DNA of 64,000 bases from Phytomonospora sp040655735 (GCF_040655735.1 NZ_JBFAKK010000010.1:62001-126000); one strand, 5' to 3'; shown: positions 7,558 through 16,980, counted from the stretch's first letter. Numbers and translations are program-made. The notes: generated from the sequence alone by a model not told the origin.

Positions 7558-8199
7558 TCAGCCGTTGAGGTAGGCCAGCACCGCGAGCACGCGCCGGTTG
7601 TCGTCCTCCGACTGCGGCAGGTCGAGCTTGCGGAAGATGTTGGCCGTGTGCTTGCCCACGGCCTTCTCGGTGATGTACAGGCTGGCCGCGATCGAGGCGT
7701 TCGACCGGCCCTCGGCCATCAGCCCGAGCACCTCGCGCTCGCGGGCGGTCAGCGCGTCCATCGCGTGCTGCCCGCGCCCGCTGAGGAGCTGAGCGACGAC
7801 CTCGGGGTCCATCACGGTGCCGCCGGAGGCGACCCGGTGCACGGCGTCGATGAAGGTCGCGATGTTCGAGACACGGTCTTTGAGCAGGTAGCCGACGCCG
7901 CCGGTGCGGTCCGACATCAGCTCGCGCGCGTAGAGCTGCTCGACGTACTGCGACAGCACCAGCACCGGCAGGCCCGGGATCTGCTGGCGGGCCTCGATGG
8001 CCGCGCGCACTCCCTCGTCGGTGAAGGTCGGGGGGAGCCGCACGTCGACGACGGCGACGTCGGGCCGGTGGGTGAGCAGGGACCGTTGCAGCGAAGGGCC
8101 GTTGTCGACGGCGTCGACCACCTCGATGTCGTGGGCCGACAGCAGGCGGATCAGTCCGTCCCGCAGCAGGGCGTGGTCCTCGGCCAGTACCGCTCGCAC
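7558..8199 (-). CDS. NarL/FixJ-type response regulator
   Basis: A 213-residue response regulator with a GTG start at 8199. The receiver domain shows the acidic pair in VLAEDHALLRDGL, the phosphoacceptor Asp in VAVVDVRLPP, Ser/Thr in VLVLSQYVEQ and the Lys in GYLLKDRV. The output domain is LuxR-type: LTAREREVLGLMAEGRSNASIAASLYITEKAVGKHTANIFRKLDL. It is encoded 100 bp downstream of, and on the same strand as, a histidine kinase of matching type; together they form a two-component system. The divergent MMPL transporter gene is a natural candidate target, by position only. Confidence 0.94.
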   Translation of the reverse strand: MRAVLAEDHALLRDGLIRLLSAHDIEVVDAVDNGPSLQRSLLTHRPDVAVVDVRLPPTFTDEGVRAAIEARQQIPGLPVLVLSQYVEQLYARELMSDRTGGVGYLLKDRVSNIATFIDAVHRVASGGTVMDPEVVAQLLSGRGQHAMDALTAREREVLGLMAEGRSNASIAASLYITEKAVGKHTANIFRKLDLPQSEDDNRRVLAVLAYLNG

Positions 8200-8301
8200 A
8201 AAGACTCCATCGGTAGGTGTCGACGCTTGGGACCGAAGCGTATCCAGTCGCGCCGAACGCCTGTGCGGCCGCCGTCAGGGCGGCCGCACAGGCGTCACCG
8301 A

Positions 8302-9594
8302 CTATCTCGGCTCGCGGTCGGGGAGCAGGTCGACGTCCAGGTCGCAGGGGATCTCGATGGTCACGATCGTCGGACCGCCCACGGGGCTCTTGACAGTGAG
8401 GGTCCCGTCGAAGGCCGACAGGCGCTTGGCGACGCCGTCGAGCCCGCCACCGGGCGTGATGGAGGCACCGCCGGGGCCGTTGTCGCCGACCAGGATCGCC
8501 AGCTGCCCCCGCACGTACATGACCCGCACCCAGGCGCGCTGTGCCCCGCCGTGCTTGGTGGAGTTGGTCAGCAGCTCGGCGATCGCGAAGTAGGCCGCCG
8601 ACTCCACCGGCTGCGGCGGGCGGCCGCTGAGGCTGATGTCGACCTCGACCTCGCCGGAGTGGTTGAGCGCCAGTGCCCGCACGGCTCCGTCGAGGCCGCG
8701 GTCGGCGAGCAGCGGCGGGTGGATGCCGCGGACCAGGTTGCGCAGCTCGACGAGGGCCTCGACGCTGTTGTCGCGGGCCTCGGCGAGCAGTTTCGCCGCC
8801 GCCTTCGGGTTGCGCTCCATCATCTCCTCGGCCATGCCGAGGCTCATGCCGAGCGCCACGAGGCGTGCCTGCGCGCCGTCGTGCAGGTCCCGTTCGATGC
8901 GCCGGATCTCGGCGGCCTGCGTGTCGACGGTCTCGGCGCGCGAGACGGTCAGCACACGGACCCGGTCGACCAGCCGCGTCTCGGTCGTCGGGCCCAGCAG
9001 CGAAGACGAGAGCAGCCCGTAGAGCTTCATGAGCAGCGGGCTGAGCCAGAACCACAGCCCGAGGTAGATCAGGCCCATCGGGATGCCGTAGACGGCGGCC
9101 GAGCCGCTGTCGTGGACCTCGACGAAGCCGGTGACGCCGATCATCTCGACGGCGGCGTTCTCCGGCAGCGCCCGCCACCACAGCGGCATGGTCAGCGCGC
9201 CGAGGCCGGCCACGAACATCGTCCAGTTGATCACCATCATCGAGACCCCGGCGGTCCCGTTGACCCACAGCCAGGCGTGGTCACGCCAGGTCGCGGGGTC
9301 CTTGAGGGCGGCGAACACCCGCGCGTGCAGTCCGCGGTCGGGGTCGGGGAGATAGGGGCGTTCTATCCGGATTCCGAGGCGCCGGCCGATCCACAGCCGG
9401 TGCATGTCGGTGAAGTTCCGGGTGAAAAGCGCCAGTGCCAGCAGTATCGGCAGCCCGACCCACAGGGGGACCAGGCCGAGCGCCACGATCACCAGGACTC
9501 CGAGCACGATTCCGCCGAGGGCGGTGAACATGAGCATGAACGACATGCCCAGCAGTTCGAATCGGCCCGCGACCCGCTTGCGATCTTCGACCAT
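8302..9594 (-). CDS. NarX-type sensor histidine kinase
   Basis: A 430-residue membrane kinase. Four or more hydrophobic segments fill the first half (for example LGMSFMLMFTALGGIVLGVLV, GTAGVSMMVINWTMFVAGL and MGLIYLGLWFWLSPLLMKLYGLL). The HisKA_3 dimerisation box is RRIERDLHDGAQARLVALG with the phosphoacceptor His. The ATPase part shows NSTKHGGA (N box) and VGDNGPGGA (G1 box). I start at ATG 9594, which follows GGAGGGA by eight bases; the frame also has ATGs at 9609 and 9618 without such a site. It pairs with the response regulator downstream. The sensed signal is unknown; small membrane-sensing kinases of this kind often respond to cell-envelope stress. Confidence 0.92.
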   Translation of the reverse strand: MVEDRKRVAGRFELLGMSFMLMFTALGGIVLGVLVIVALGLVPLWVGLPILLALALFTRNFTDMHRLWIGRRLGIRIERPYLPDPDRGLHARVFAALKDPATWRDHAWLWVNGTAGVSMMVINWTMFVAGLGALTMPLWWRALPENAAVEMIGVTGFVEVHDSGSAAVYGIPMGLIYLGLWFWLSPLLMKLYGLLSSSLLGPTTETRLVDRVRVLTVSRAETVDTQAAEIRRIERDLHDGAQARLVALGMSLGMAEEMMERNPKAAAKLLAEARDNSVEALVELRNLVRGIHPPLLADRGLDGAVRALALNHSGEVEVDISLSGRPPQPVESAAYFAIAELLTNSTKHGGAQRAWVRVMYVRGQLAILVGDNGPGGASITPGGGLDGVAKRLSAFDGTLTVKSPVGGPTIVTIEIPCDLDVDLLPDREPR

Positions 9595-9789
9595 TGCGTC
9601 TCCCTCCATGTCGTTCATTGTTCCCGTCCGCGGTGATCGGCGGCGGTGGGCCTAGCCCCCCTCGTGATCGGGCGTCTGAGCCCCCGCCGATGGGGAGCCT
9701 GAGCCCAATGACGCGGGCTCTCGGCCCGGCGAGTGTTGGGCACGACACCGGAGTTCGTCCAATGGGGACGCTCGGAGGGGAGAAAGACG

Positions 9790-11994
9790 ATGAAGAGGTC
9801 CGTGACCACGCGCATGGCGCAGTGGAGCGCGCGGCACCCTGGCTGGGCGGTGGGGCTGTGGCTGATATTCGTGGCCGCGACCTTCGCGCTCGGCAACGTC
9901 GTGGAGACGAAGGAGGCCACCGGGACCGAGCTGGGCGTCGGCGAGTCGCAGCACGCCGACGAGATCAGGGACTCCGGCGACTTCCCCGACCCCGACACCG
10001 ACAACGTCCTGATCACACCGCTGAACGGCGCCTGGGACGAGGCCGCGGCGACCGCCGCCGCCGAGGACGTCGCCGAACGCCTCGCCGCCCACCCCGAGGT
10101 CGCCGAGGTCGGCGACCCCACTCCCTCGCCCACGGGAGAGGCGCTGCTGGTGCCCGTCACCTTCGGCGAGGACGTCGACGGCGAGGAGACCGTGCCTCTG
10201 CTCCAGACCGACGTCACCGCCGTGGCCGGAGAACACGCGAACCTGCGCGTCGAACTCATCGGCGGCGCCTCCATCGACAAGGGCATCAACGACCTCGTCG
10301 ACAGCGACCTCGGCAAGGCCGGGATCATCAGCCTCCCGCTGACCCTCGGCATCCTCCTGCTCGCCTTCGGCGCGATCATCGCCGCCGGAGTGCCGCTGCT
10401 CCTGGCCCTGTCGGCGGTGTTCTCCGCGATGGGCCTGTGGGCCGTGGCCTCCCAGGTCTTCCCCGACCCGGGCACGGTCATGCACGTCATCCTGCTGGTC
10501 GGCATGGCCGTCGGCGTCGACTACTCCCTCTTCTACCTCAAGCGCGAGCGAGAGGAACGGGCGAAGGGCCGCAGCCACCTCGACGCCGTCGCCATCGCCG
10601 CCGAGACCTCCGGCCGCTCCGTGGTCGTCTCCGGTCTCGCCGTCATCGTCTCCATGGCGGGCCTGTACCTCGCCGGCGACCCGGTCTTCAACGGCCTCGG
10701 CTCCGGCGCGATCATCGTGGTCGCCGTGGCCATGCTCGGCTCGCTGACCGTGCTCCCCGCCGCCCTGTCGAAGCTCGGCCGCGCCGTGGACCGCCCCCGC
10801 GTCCCCTTCGTCTGGCGGCTCACCAACCGCGCCTACAGCCCCGACCACCAGCCGCGCATGTGGCCCGCCCTGCTCAAGCCCGCCCTGCGCGCCCCGAAGA
10901 TCACCCTCGTGCTCGCCCTCGCGGCGATGGCGGCCCTCGCGGTGTTCGCCCTCGACATGAAGCCCAAGAACAGCGAACTGGAGGACTTCCCGCCGGACAT
11001 GCCCACCATCCAGGCGTACAACCGGCTCACCACCGCCTTCCCCAGTGAGGGCAACACCCACTGGGTCATGGTGAAGGCCGACGCCTCCCAGGCCGAGGAG
11101 GTCAACGCCGCCCTCACCGACCTCAACGCCCGCGCCGACGCCGACGACCTCTTCGCCGCCGAGGCCGAGCCCCGCATCGAGGTCTCCGCCGACGGCACCG
11201 TGACCACCCTCGCGTTGCCCGTCGTGTGGAGCACCGGGACCGACGGCGCCACCGACTCGCTCAACGAGCTGCGCGGCATCCTCGTGCCCGAAACCGTCGG
11301 GACGGTCGACGGCGCCGACTACGCCGTCGGCGGAGGCATCGCCGGCGACATCGACTACGTCGAGCACCAGCGGGCCGCGCTGCCCCTGGTCATCGGCTTC
11401 GTCGTGCTGCTGACCTTCCTGATGATGGCCGTGGCCTTCAAGTCGATCGTGGTCGCCGCCGTGGCCGCCGTGCTCAACATGATCTCGGCCGCGGCCGCCT
11501 TCGGGGTGCTGGTCCTGGTGTTCCAGAAGACCTGGGCCGAGAAGCTGCTCGACTTCAACTCCAACGGGCACGTGGTCACCTGGATCCCGCTGTTCCTGTT
11601 CGTGATCCTGTTCGGCCTGTCGATGGACTACCACGTGTTCGTCGTCAGCCGCATCCGCGAAGCCGTGCAGCAGGGCATGACGACCCGCGACGCCGTCGCC
11701 TACGGCATCAGCCGCACCGCGGGCGTGGTCACCAGCGCGGCGATCGTCATGGTCGCGGTGTTCGGGGTGTTCGCCAGCCTGAGCATGGTGGAGATGAAGC
11801 AGATCGGTGTCGGCCTGTCGGTGGCGATCCTCATCGACGCCACCGTCGTGCGGATCTTCCTGCTCCCGTCGATCATGACGCTGCTGGGCCGCGCGAACTG
11901 GTGGCCCTCGAAGCTCGGGCGCCTCACCCCGGGCACCGCCCCGGCGACGGCCGTACCGCCGCCCGTCGAGGTCCTGGCCGGTTCGCACCGCTGA
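9790..11994 (+). CDS. MMPL-family RND transporter
   Basis: A 734-residue membrane protein with the duplicated MMPL layout. TM1 is WAVGLWLIFVAATFALG, then an extracytoplasmic domain, then a five-helix block (about residues 175-330, including VGMAVGVDYSLFYLKREREER). The second half repeats this: another external domain, then LPLVIGFVVLLTFLMMAVAFKS, FGLSMDYHVFVVSRIREA and the final helices. GVDYSLF and SMDYHVF are the characteristic Asp-Tyr motifs of proton-relay helices. It would export lipids or amphiphilic drugs by proton antiport; the substrate is unknown. ATG 9790 follows GGAGGGGAG. It is divergent from the kinase/regulator pair, which suggests it is their target. Confidence 0.92.
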   Translation: MKRSVTTRMAQWSARHPGWAVGLWLIFVAATFALGNVVETKEATGTELGVGESQHADEIRDSGDFPDPDTDNVLITPLNGAWDEAAATAAAEDVAERLAAHPEVAEVGDPTPSPTGEALLVPVTFGEDVDGEETVPLLQTDVTAVAGEHANLRVELIGGASIDKGINDLVDSDLGKAGIISLPLTLGILLLAFGAIIAAGVPLLLALSAVFSAMGLWAVASQVFPDPGTVMHVILLVGMAVGVDYSLFYLKREREERAKGRSHLDAVAIAAETSGRSVVVSGLAVIVSMAGLYLAGDPVFNGLGSGAIIVVAVAMLGSLTVLPAALSKLGRAVDRPRVPFVWRLTNRAYSPDHQPRMWPALLKPALRAPKITLVLALAAMAALAVFALDMKPKNSELEDFPPDMPTIQAYNRLTTAFPSEGNTHWVMVKADASQAEEVNAALTDLNARADADDLFAAEAEPRIEVSADGTVTTLALPVVWSTGTDGATDSLNELRGILVPETVGTVDGADYAVGGGIAGDIDYVEHQRAALPLVIGFVVLLTFLMMAVAFKSIVVAAVAAVLNMISAAAAFGVLVLVFQKTWAEKLLDFNSNGHVVTWIPLFLFVILFGLSMDYHVFVVSRIREAVQQGMTTRDAVAYGISRTAGVVTSAAIVMVAVFGVFASLSMVEMKQIGVGLSVAILIDATVVRIFLLPSIMTLLGRANWWPSKLGRLTPGTAPATAVPPPVEVLAGSHR

Positions 11995-12076
11995 CACCCG
12001 CCCGCAACACCTCGCGGCCCGGGCCGAACGCCCGGGCCGCGAGCCCCGCTCCACCCGAACCTGCCAGAGTAGGACG

Positions 12077-12529
12077 ATGACCAACGCGCCCACCGCCGTC
12101 ACCGAACTCTTCCGCGCCGCCGTCGCGGGGGACAACGCGGCCATCGACATCGCCACCTCCCGGCTCGACGCCGACGGCTGGGCCGGTTCGGTCCGGCACG
12201 TCTTCGCCGTCTTCGGCAAGGCCGTCCAGCTCCGCTTCCCCGAGGACTACACCCGCGCCGACGTCGTCCGCTTCGTCGCCGACGTCCGCGTCGCCAGCCA
12301 CGACCCCTCCACCATGTCGGCCGACGTCGCCGAGGAACTCGTCCTGGTCGCCCTCGGCGAGTCCGAGCTCGACCCCGAGCTCGGCTTCGAGGAGGTCATC
12401 ACCCCGCAGATCTCCCTCGCCGTGGCGATCCTGCGCGAGGAGCGGCTCTCCGAGGCCGAACTCGAGATCTTCTTCGCCGACGTCGAACGCCAGGTAGAGG
12501 GCTGGCTGGCCGCCGACCGGGAGTCCTGA
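12077..12529 (+). CDS. Conserved hypothetical protein
   Basis: A 150-residue, mostly helical, acidic protein with no membrane segment or known motif. It begins TNAPTAVTELFRAAVAGDNAAIDIATSRLDAD, has a central RFPEDYTRADVVRFVADVRV and ends in a long amphipathic helix, AELEIFFADVERQVEGWLAADRES. The codon pattern is typical of the window, so it is probably real. The same-strand methyltransferase, phosphodiesterase-like gene and dinB follow. I do not recognise a function. Confidence 0.8.
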   Translation: MTNAPTAVTELFRAAVAGDNAAIDIATSRLDADGWAGSVRHVFAVFGKAVQLRFPEDYTRADVVRFVADVRVASHDPSTMSADVAEELVLVALGESELDPELGFEEVITPQISLAVAILREERLSEAELEIFFADVERQVEGWLAADRES

Positions 12530-12620
12530 GCGAGCGCGGGGACCTGCGCGCGACACGGCCCGGCGCGCCGGTGAACGGCTAAGCTGCCCAGCAGCAGCCG
12601 CATCGCCGAAAGGGACCGAA

Positions 12621-13376
12621 GTGCACCGCATCCTCGCGCACACAACCCCGCGCAACGTGGTCGTCTGGTCGGTGCTCGACGCGGAACTCGCCGCGCACGA
12701 CAAGCCGCTGACCATCGTCGACGTCGGCGGCGGCACCGGCGGCATGGCAGTGCCCCTGGCCGAAGCCGGCCACCACGTGACCGTCGTCGACACCAGCCCC
12801 AACGCCCTGGCCGGCCTCACCCGCCGCGCCACCGAGGCCGGCGTCGCCCAGCGCATCCGCGCCGTGCAGGGCGACGCCGACGCCCTCGCCGACGTCGTCG
12901 ACGCCGAGTCGGCCGACCTCGTGCTCTGCCACAACGTGCTGGAGATGGTCGACGCCCCCGACAAGGCCATGACCTCGGTAGCCTCGGTCCTGCGCCCCGG
13001 TGGCGCCGTCAGCGTCCTGGTCGCCAACCGCGCCGCGGCCGTCCTCGCCCGCGCCCTCGGTGGCCACCTGCGCCTCGCCCAGGAGATCCTCGGCGACGCC
13101 GACGGCCGCGCCGGCACCCGCGACACGCTGTCCCGGCGCTTCGAGCTCACCGGCATCACCGCCCTCGTCGAGCAGTCCGGACTGGCGATCGAACAGGTGC
13201 ACGGCGTGCGCGTCATCGCCGACCTCGTTCCCGGCGGCTCCGACACCGAGGGCGCCACCGCCGACGCCCTGCGCGACTTCGAGCTCGCCACCGCCGCGCG
13301 GCTGCCCTACCGCGACATCGCCAGCCAGCTCCACCTGCTCGCCCGCCGCCCCCTCACGCTCGCGGACGGCACATGA
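12621..13376 (+). CDS. Class I SAM-dependent methyltransferase
   Basis: A 251-residue methyltransferase starting at GTG 12621 after AAAGGGA. Motif I is VDVGGGTGGMAVPLAEAGH, the acidic end of strand 2 is VTVVDTSP, motif II is VQGDADAL and motif IV is LVLCHNVLEMV. The later VLRPGGAVSVLVANR is the usual strand-5 loop. The substrate is not evident; similarity in layout to SmtA-like proteins is only general. Its stop overlaps the next gene's ATG by 4 bp, so the two are translationally coupled. Confidence 0.9.
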   Translation: MHRILAHTTPRNVVVWSVLDAELAAHDKPLTIVDVGGGTGGMAVPLAEAGHHVTVVDTSPNALAGLTRRATEAGVAQRIRAVQGDADALADVVDAESADLVLCHNVLEMVDAPDKAMTSVASVLRPGGAVSVLVANRAAAVLARALGGHLRLAQEILGDADGRAGTRDTLSRRFELTGITALVEQSGLAIEQVHGVRVIADLVPGGSDTEGATADALRDFELATAARLPYRDIASQLHLLARRPLTLADGT

Positions 13377-14551
13377 ACGAGCTCGACACCTACCCGCCGC
13401 GCTATGGGTCGGCCAGCCTCGCCGACATCCTGCCGTCGGCGCTGGCCGTCCTCGGCGTGCCCGGCAACCCCGACGTCCTCGGCCTCACCGACGGCCCCCT
13501 CGCCGGCGCCCGGCGGGTCGCGGTCCTGCTCGTCGACGGCCTCGGCCACCGGCTGCTCGACCAGGCCGCGGCCGTCGCGCCGACCCTCGCGGAGTTCACC
13601 TCCGGCCGGCTCGGCTCACTGCGGCCGCTGACCGCCGGGTTCCCCTCGACCACACCGGTCAGCCTCGTCACGCTCGGTACCGGCATGCCTCCCGGCGCGC
13701 ACGGCGTCGTCGGCTTCACCCTCAACATCCCCGAGACCGAGCGGGTCCTCAACCACATCCGCTGGGACGGCGACCCCGACCCGATGCTGTGGCAGCCGCT
13801 GGAGACGCGCTTCCAGCGGGCCGCCGCCGACGGCGTCGCGGTGAGCGTCGTCAGCCGCCCCGACTACGACGGTTCCGGCCTGACCACCTCGGCCTTCCGC
13901 GGAGCGTCCTACCGGGGCGCCTCCGGCCCCGACGAGCTCGCCTCGGGCATGCGCGCGGCCTTGGCCGAGGGCGAGCGCTCCTTCGTCTACGGCTATCTGC
14001 CCGACGTCGACGCCAACGGCCACTACTTCGGCGTCGACTCCCCGCAGTGGCGCGGCGCCGTCACGGAGGCCGACCGCCTGATCACCATGCTCGCCGACGG
14101 TCTTCCCGCCGACACCGCGCTGATCGTCACCGCCGACCACGGCATGATCGACGTCCCCGCCGACGGCCGCGTCGACGTGGCCGCCCACCCCGAGATGCGC
14201 CAGGGGGTGCGCCTGATCGCCGGTGAGCCGAGGGTCCGATACGTCCACGTCCAGGCGGGCGCCGCCGGTGACGTCCGCGACACCTGGCGAGCCGTTCTCG
14301 GCGAGCGCGCCCTGGTCATGACCCGCGAGGAAGCCGTCGACACAGGCTGGTTCGGGCCGGTCCTGCCGGCCAACGCCGAACGCCTCGGCGACGTGATCGC
14401 CGTGTGCGTGGGGCGCGAGGTGATCATCAACGTGCCCGAGGCCGACATGGAGAGCACCGGCGTGCTGCGCGCCTACCACGGGTCGATCACCGCCGCCGAG
14501 ATGGAGATCCCGCTGCTGACGCTGCGCGGAAACGTCACACCCACCGGTTAG
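13373..14551 (+). CDS. Alkaline phosphatase superfamily (nucleotide pyrophosphatase/phosphodiesterase-like) protein
   Basis: A 392-residue member of the alkaline phosphatase superfamily. Metal and catalytic sites expected for the NPP group are visible: VLLVDGLGHRLLD (first Asp), FPSTTPVSLVTLGTG with the nucleophilic Thr/Ser region, YLPDVDANGHYFG (Asp and His), IVTADHGMIDV (Asp-His) and a later His in VDVAAHPEMR. No signal peptide is visible, so it is probably cytoplasmic. Substrates could be nucleotides or phosphodiesters. It overlaps the methyltransferase by 4 bp; its stop codon TAG also begins the probable -10 box of dinB. Confidence 0.9.
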   Translation: MNELDTYPPRYGSASLADILPSALAVLGVPGNPDVLGLTDGPLAGARRVAVLLVDGLGHRLLDQAAAVAPTLAEFTSGRLGSLRPLTAGFPSTTPVSLVTLGTGMPPGAHGVVGFTLNIPETERVLNHIRWDGDPDPMLWQPLETRFQRAAADGVAVSVVSRPDYDGSGLTTSAFRGASYRGASGPDELASGMRAALAEGERSFVYGYLPDVDANGHYFGVDSPQWRGAVTEADRLITMLADGLPADTALIVTADHGMIDVPADGRVDVAAHPEMRQGVRLIAGEPRVRYVHVQAGAAGDVRDTWRAVLGERALVMTREEAVDTGWFGPVLPANAERLGDVIAVCVGREVIINVPEADMESTGVLRAYHGSITAAEMEIPLLTLRGNVTPTG

Positions 14552-14554
14552 ATT
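14549..14554 (+). promoter_or_regulatory. -10 box giving a probable leaderless dinB transcript
   Basis: TAGATT lies exactly six bases before the GTG of dinB, and no ribosome site precedes that GTG. In actinobacteria a TANNNT box at this distance usually means transcription starts at the initiation codon. The box overlaps the stop codon of the upstream gene. Confidence 0.6.
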
Positions 14555-14560
14555 GCGGCG

Positions 14561-15736
14561 GTGACCAGCGGCATCCTGCACGTCGACATGGACGCGTTCT
14601 TCGCCTCGTGCGAGACCGCGCGCCGTCCCGAACTGCGCGAGCGGCCGGTCATCGTCGGCGGGCTGGGCGCCCGCGGCGTGGTGAGCGCGGCGAACTACCC
14701 CGCCCGCGCCTACGGCGTGCACAGCGCCCTGCCGATGGCGCTGGCCCGGCGGCGCTGCCCGCGCGGAGTCTTCCTCCCACCCGACTTCACCGAGTACAAG
14801 CGCGTCTCGGAGTCGGTCATGGCGATCTTCCGCGACGTCACCCCGCTGGTCGAGCCGCTGTCTGTCGACGAGGCCTTCCTCGACGTGCGGGGAGCCCGGC
14901 GCCTGTTCGGCGACCCCCGGGAGATCGCCGAGGCGATCAGACGGCGCATCGCCGAGAAGCACGACATCACCTGCACCGTCGGCGTCGCCCCGACCAAGTT
15001 CATCGCCAAGCTCGCCTCGACCAAGGCCAAACCCGACGGCCTCCTCGTGGTGGAGCCCGAGGGCGTCCTGGACTTCCTCCACCCCCTTCCCGTGACCGAC
15101 CTGTGGGGCGTAGGGGAGCGCACGGCGGCCTCCCTGGCCCGCCTGGGGCTCCATACCGTCGGAGACGTCGCCTCGCTGCCCGTGGCGCGCCTGCGGGCCG
15201 CGGTCGGGCAGGCCGCCGCGCTCCACCTCCACGAACTCGCCTCGGGCCGCGACCCGCGCCCGGTGAACACCACCCGCGAGGAGAAGTCGGTCGGGGCCGA
15301 GACGACTTTCGACACCGACGTATCCGACCCCGACGTCCTGCGGAGGGCACTGCTGGAGCTGTCGGGCAAGGTCGCCGTGCGGGCCAGACGCGCGGGCTAT
15401 GTCGGCCGCACCGTGACCGTCAAGATCCGTTTCGACGACTTCCGGACGATCACCCGCAGCCGGACGCTGCACACCCCCACCGACGTCGCCCGAGAACTTT
15501 TCACCCTCGCCAACGCCCTGGTCACCGAGCATTCCGGCGGTGCGCCGCTGCGCCTCATCGGGGTCCGCCTCGAAGGGCTCGTGGAGACCGGCAGCGTCGC
15601 CCGCCAGCCTGTACTCGGCGAACGCGAGCACGGTTGGCGCGACGCCGAGCAGACCGTCGACAGCCTCCGTGAGCGCTTCGGCGCGAAGGTTGTCCGGCCG
15701 GCTAGCCTGCTCGACCCCGCCGCGGGCGATCACTAG
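14561..15736 (+). CDS. dinB: DNA polymerase IV (Y family)
   Basis: A 391-residue translesion polymerase. It begins ILHVDMDAFFASCE (first catalytic Asp), has VSAANYPARAYGVHSALPMALARRRCP and the catalytic LSVDEAFLDV, then the finger/thumb region IAEKHDITCTVGVAPTKFIAKLASTKAKPDG, helix-hairpin-helix VTDLWGVGERTAASLARLGLHTVGDVA, and a little-finger domain with RLIGVRLEGLVE. No clear beta-clamp motif is seen at the end. The GTG at 14561 lacks a ribosome site and lies six bases after TAGATT, so translation is probably leaderless. Confidence 0.95.
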   Translation: MTSGILHVDMDAFFASCETARRPELRERPVIVGGLGARGVVSAANYPARAYGVHSALPMALARRRCPRGVFLPPDFTEYKRVSESVMAIFRDVTPLVEPLSVDEAFLDVRGARRLFGDPREIAEAIRRRIAEKHDITCTVGVAPTKFIAKLASTKAKPDGLLVVEPEGVLDFLHPLPVTDLWGVGERTAASLARLGLHTVGDVASLPVARLRAAVGQAAALHLHELASGRDPRPVNTTREEKSVGAETTFDTDVSDPDVLRRALLELSGKVAVRARRAGYVGRTVTVKIRFDDFRTITRSRTLHTPTDVARELFTLANALVTEHSGGAPLRLIGVRLEGLVETGSVARQPVLGEREHGWRDAEQTVDSLRERFGAKVVRPASLLDPAAGDH

Positions 15737-15751
15737 GTAAAGTCGCATTGA

Positions 15752-15768
15752 CATCCGGGTACCGGATG
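15752..15768. promoter_or_regulatory. Inverted repeat in the promoter region of the DUF3040 gene
   Basis: CATCCGG-GTA-CCGGATG is a perfect 7-bp inverted repeat directly after TTGACA (15748-15753). A further TAGACT at 15783-15788 could be the -10 box, but it is too far from that TTGACA to pair with it. The repeat may be an operator or a small hairpin. Confidence 0.4.
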
Positions 15769-15868
15769 CGTGTGACCGACCGTAGACTGGCGTGTGGACA
15801 CTCCAACAGGTGTCTACGCTCCAACGTTCCCTGTCGGATGGCCGACGTCGCAACCGGGGAGGAGTGCC

Positions 15869-16240
15869 GTGCCGCTTTCTGAGCATGAGCAGCGATTGTT
15901 CGAGGAGATCGAGCGGTCGCTCGCCGACGACCCCAAATTCGCCTCCGCGGTTCGCGCGAGCGACCCACGTCATCACGCCAAACGCCGCCTGGTCATCGCC
16001 GGCCTCATTGTGCTCGCCGGGCTCGCCCTGCTGGTACTGGGCGCCGTCAACCGGTTCATTCCCCTGGGAGTGGCCGGCGCGGTGGTCATGTTCGGCGCCT
16101 TGTTCGTCCTGCGGCCGCCGCGTCGCAACCGCAAGGGGCGCCTGCGCTCCGTCGGCGGCACCTCTTCGCGGAAGGTCTCGCGCAGGGGCTCGCTCGCCGA
16201 CCGGCTCGAAGAGCGGTGGCGCCGGCGCGGACTGCGCTGA
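15869..16240 (+). CDS. DUF3040 family membrane protein
   Basis: A 123-residue protein of the actinobacterial DUF3040 family. It begins PLSEHEQRLFEEIERSLADDPKFASAVRA, the family hallmark, followed by two membrane helices (LVIAGLIVLAGLALLVLGAV and LGVAGAVVMFGALFVL) and a basic tail. GTG 15869 has GGGGAGGAG just upstream; an in-frame GTG at 15794 would add 25 residues not found in the family. In other actinobacteria this gene sits between dinB and the mraZ cluster, and it does so here, though with about 19 kb of other genes in between. Function unknown. Confidence 0.88.
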   Translation: MPLSEHEQRLFEEIERSLADDPKFASAVRASDPRHHAKRRLVIAGLIVLAGLALLVLGAVNRFIPLGVAGAVVMFGALFVLRPPRRNRKGRLRSVGGTSSRKVSRRGSLADRLEERWRRRGLR

Positions 16241-16351
16241 CGAAAGCGCTCGCGTCCCGTCCCGGTCCAACGCCGTCCGGGCCGCGAAAACGAGGAATGT
16301 GGTTCACCGGCCGCGGCGACGCCGCGGCCGCGCCATGACTCCGGTCCGTGG

Positions 16352-16783
16352 CTAGGCCCCCAGACGCTCCCGGAGCTCGCCGATCGCGTCGGTGATCCGC
16401 TCCGCCTCGCCCTCGTTCCTCGCCCGCAGCCCTCGCAGGACCGCCAGCGCCCCCGGCTCGGCCGTGCACCCCAGGGCGTCCACCGCGTAGGGACGGCTCC
16501 GCTCGTCGATCAGCAGGGGAGTCAGGGCGCCGCTGTCCGGCCAGCGCCCGGCGGCGGTGCACAGCAGCTCGCCGAGACCATTGTCGAAATCCTCGCGCAG
16601 CAGCCCGCACAACTCGTCCTCGGCCGGTGGGCGCAGAACCAGGTCGGCGAGCGCCGCGACGAGCCCGGGGCCCTGCCCGGCCACCCACACGTCGATGTCG
16701 CCCAGCAGGTCGCCGTCGTTCCGGAACGGCCCGCGCGGCCCGGCGAACTCGGTAACGGCCTTGATCACGTCGGCTCTCGGCAT
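16352..16783 (-). CDS. Hypothetical protein with HEAT-like helices
   Basis: A 143-residue protein starting at ATG 16783 after GAGGGGG. The sequence is a set of helical hairpins (DELCGLLREDFDNGLGELLCTAAGRW, SRPYAVDALGCTAEPGALAVLRGLRARNEGEAERITDAIGELRERLG), similar in feel to PBS-lyase/HEAT repeats. It probably mediates protein binding. It lies about 200 bp downstream of the GOLPH3-like gene on the same strand. No specific function can be given. Confidence 0.7.
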   Translation of the reverse strand: MPRADVIKAVTEFAGPRGPFRNDGDLLGDIDVWVAGQGPGLVAALADLVLRPPAEDELCGLLREDFDNGLGELLCTAAGRWPDSGALTPLLIDERSRPYAVDALGCTAEPGALAVLRGLRARNEGEAERITDAIGELRERLGA

Positions 16784-16980
16784 CGCCCGCCCCCTCGGTC
16801 GCTCGGCGACGGTTCCGCCGACGCCGGCGTCCGATCGCCCCCCGTCGCCAGCGTACGAGCCACGGCGCTCGTCCGGTCCGGCTTTCGGCCCCCCGGCCCG
16901 CGCCAGGCCGCCCAGGTCCCCACCCGGGCGGCCATCGGTGCGTCCGCCGCGTCCATGCCCCTCGCGGCGTGTGGTGCTCT

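Noticed and set aside
7123..9636. A long plus-strand frame opposite the kinase and response regulator
   Set aside because: It has no domain resemblance, whereas the minus strand has complete, motif-bearing genes.
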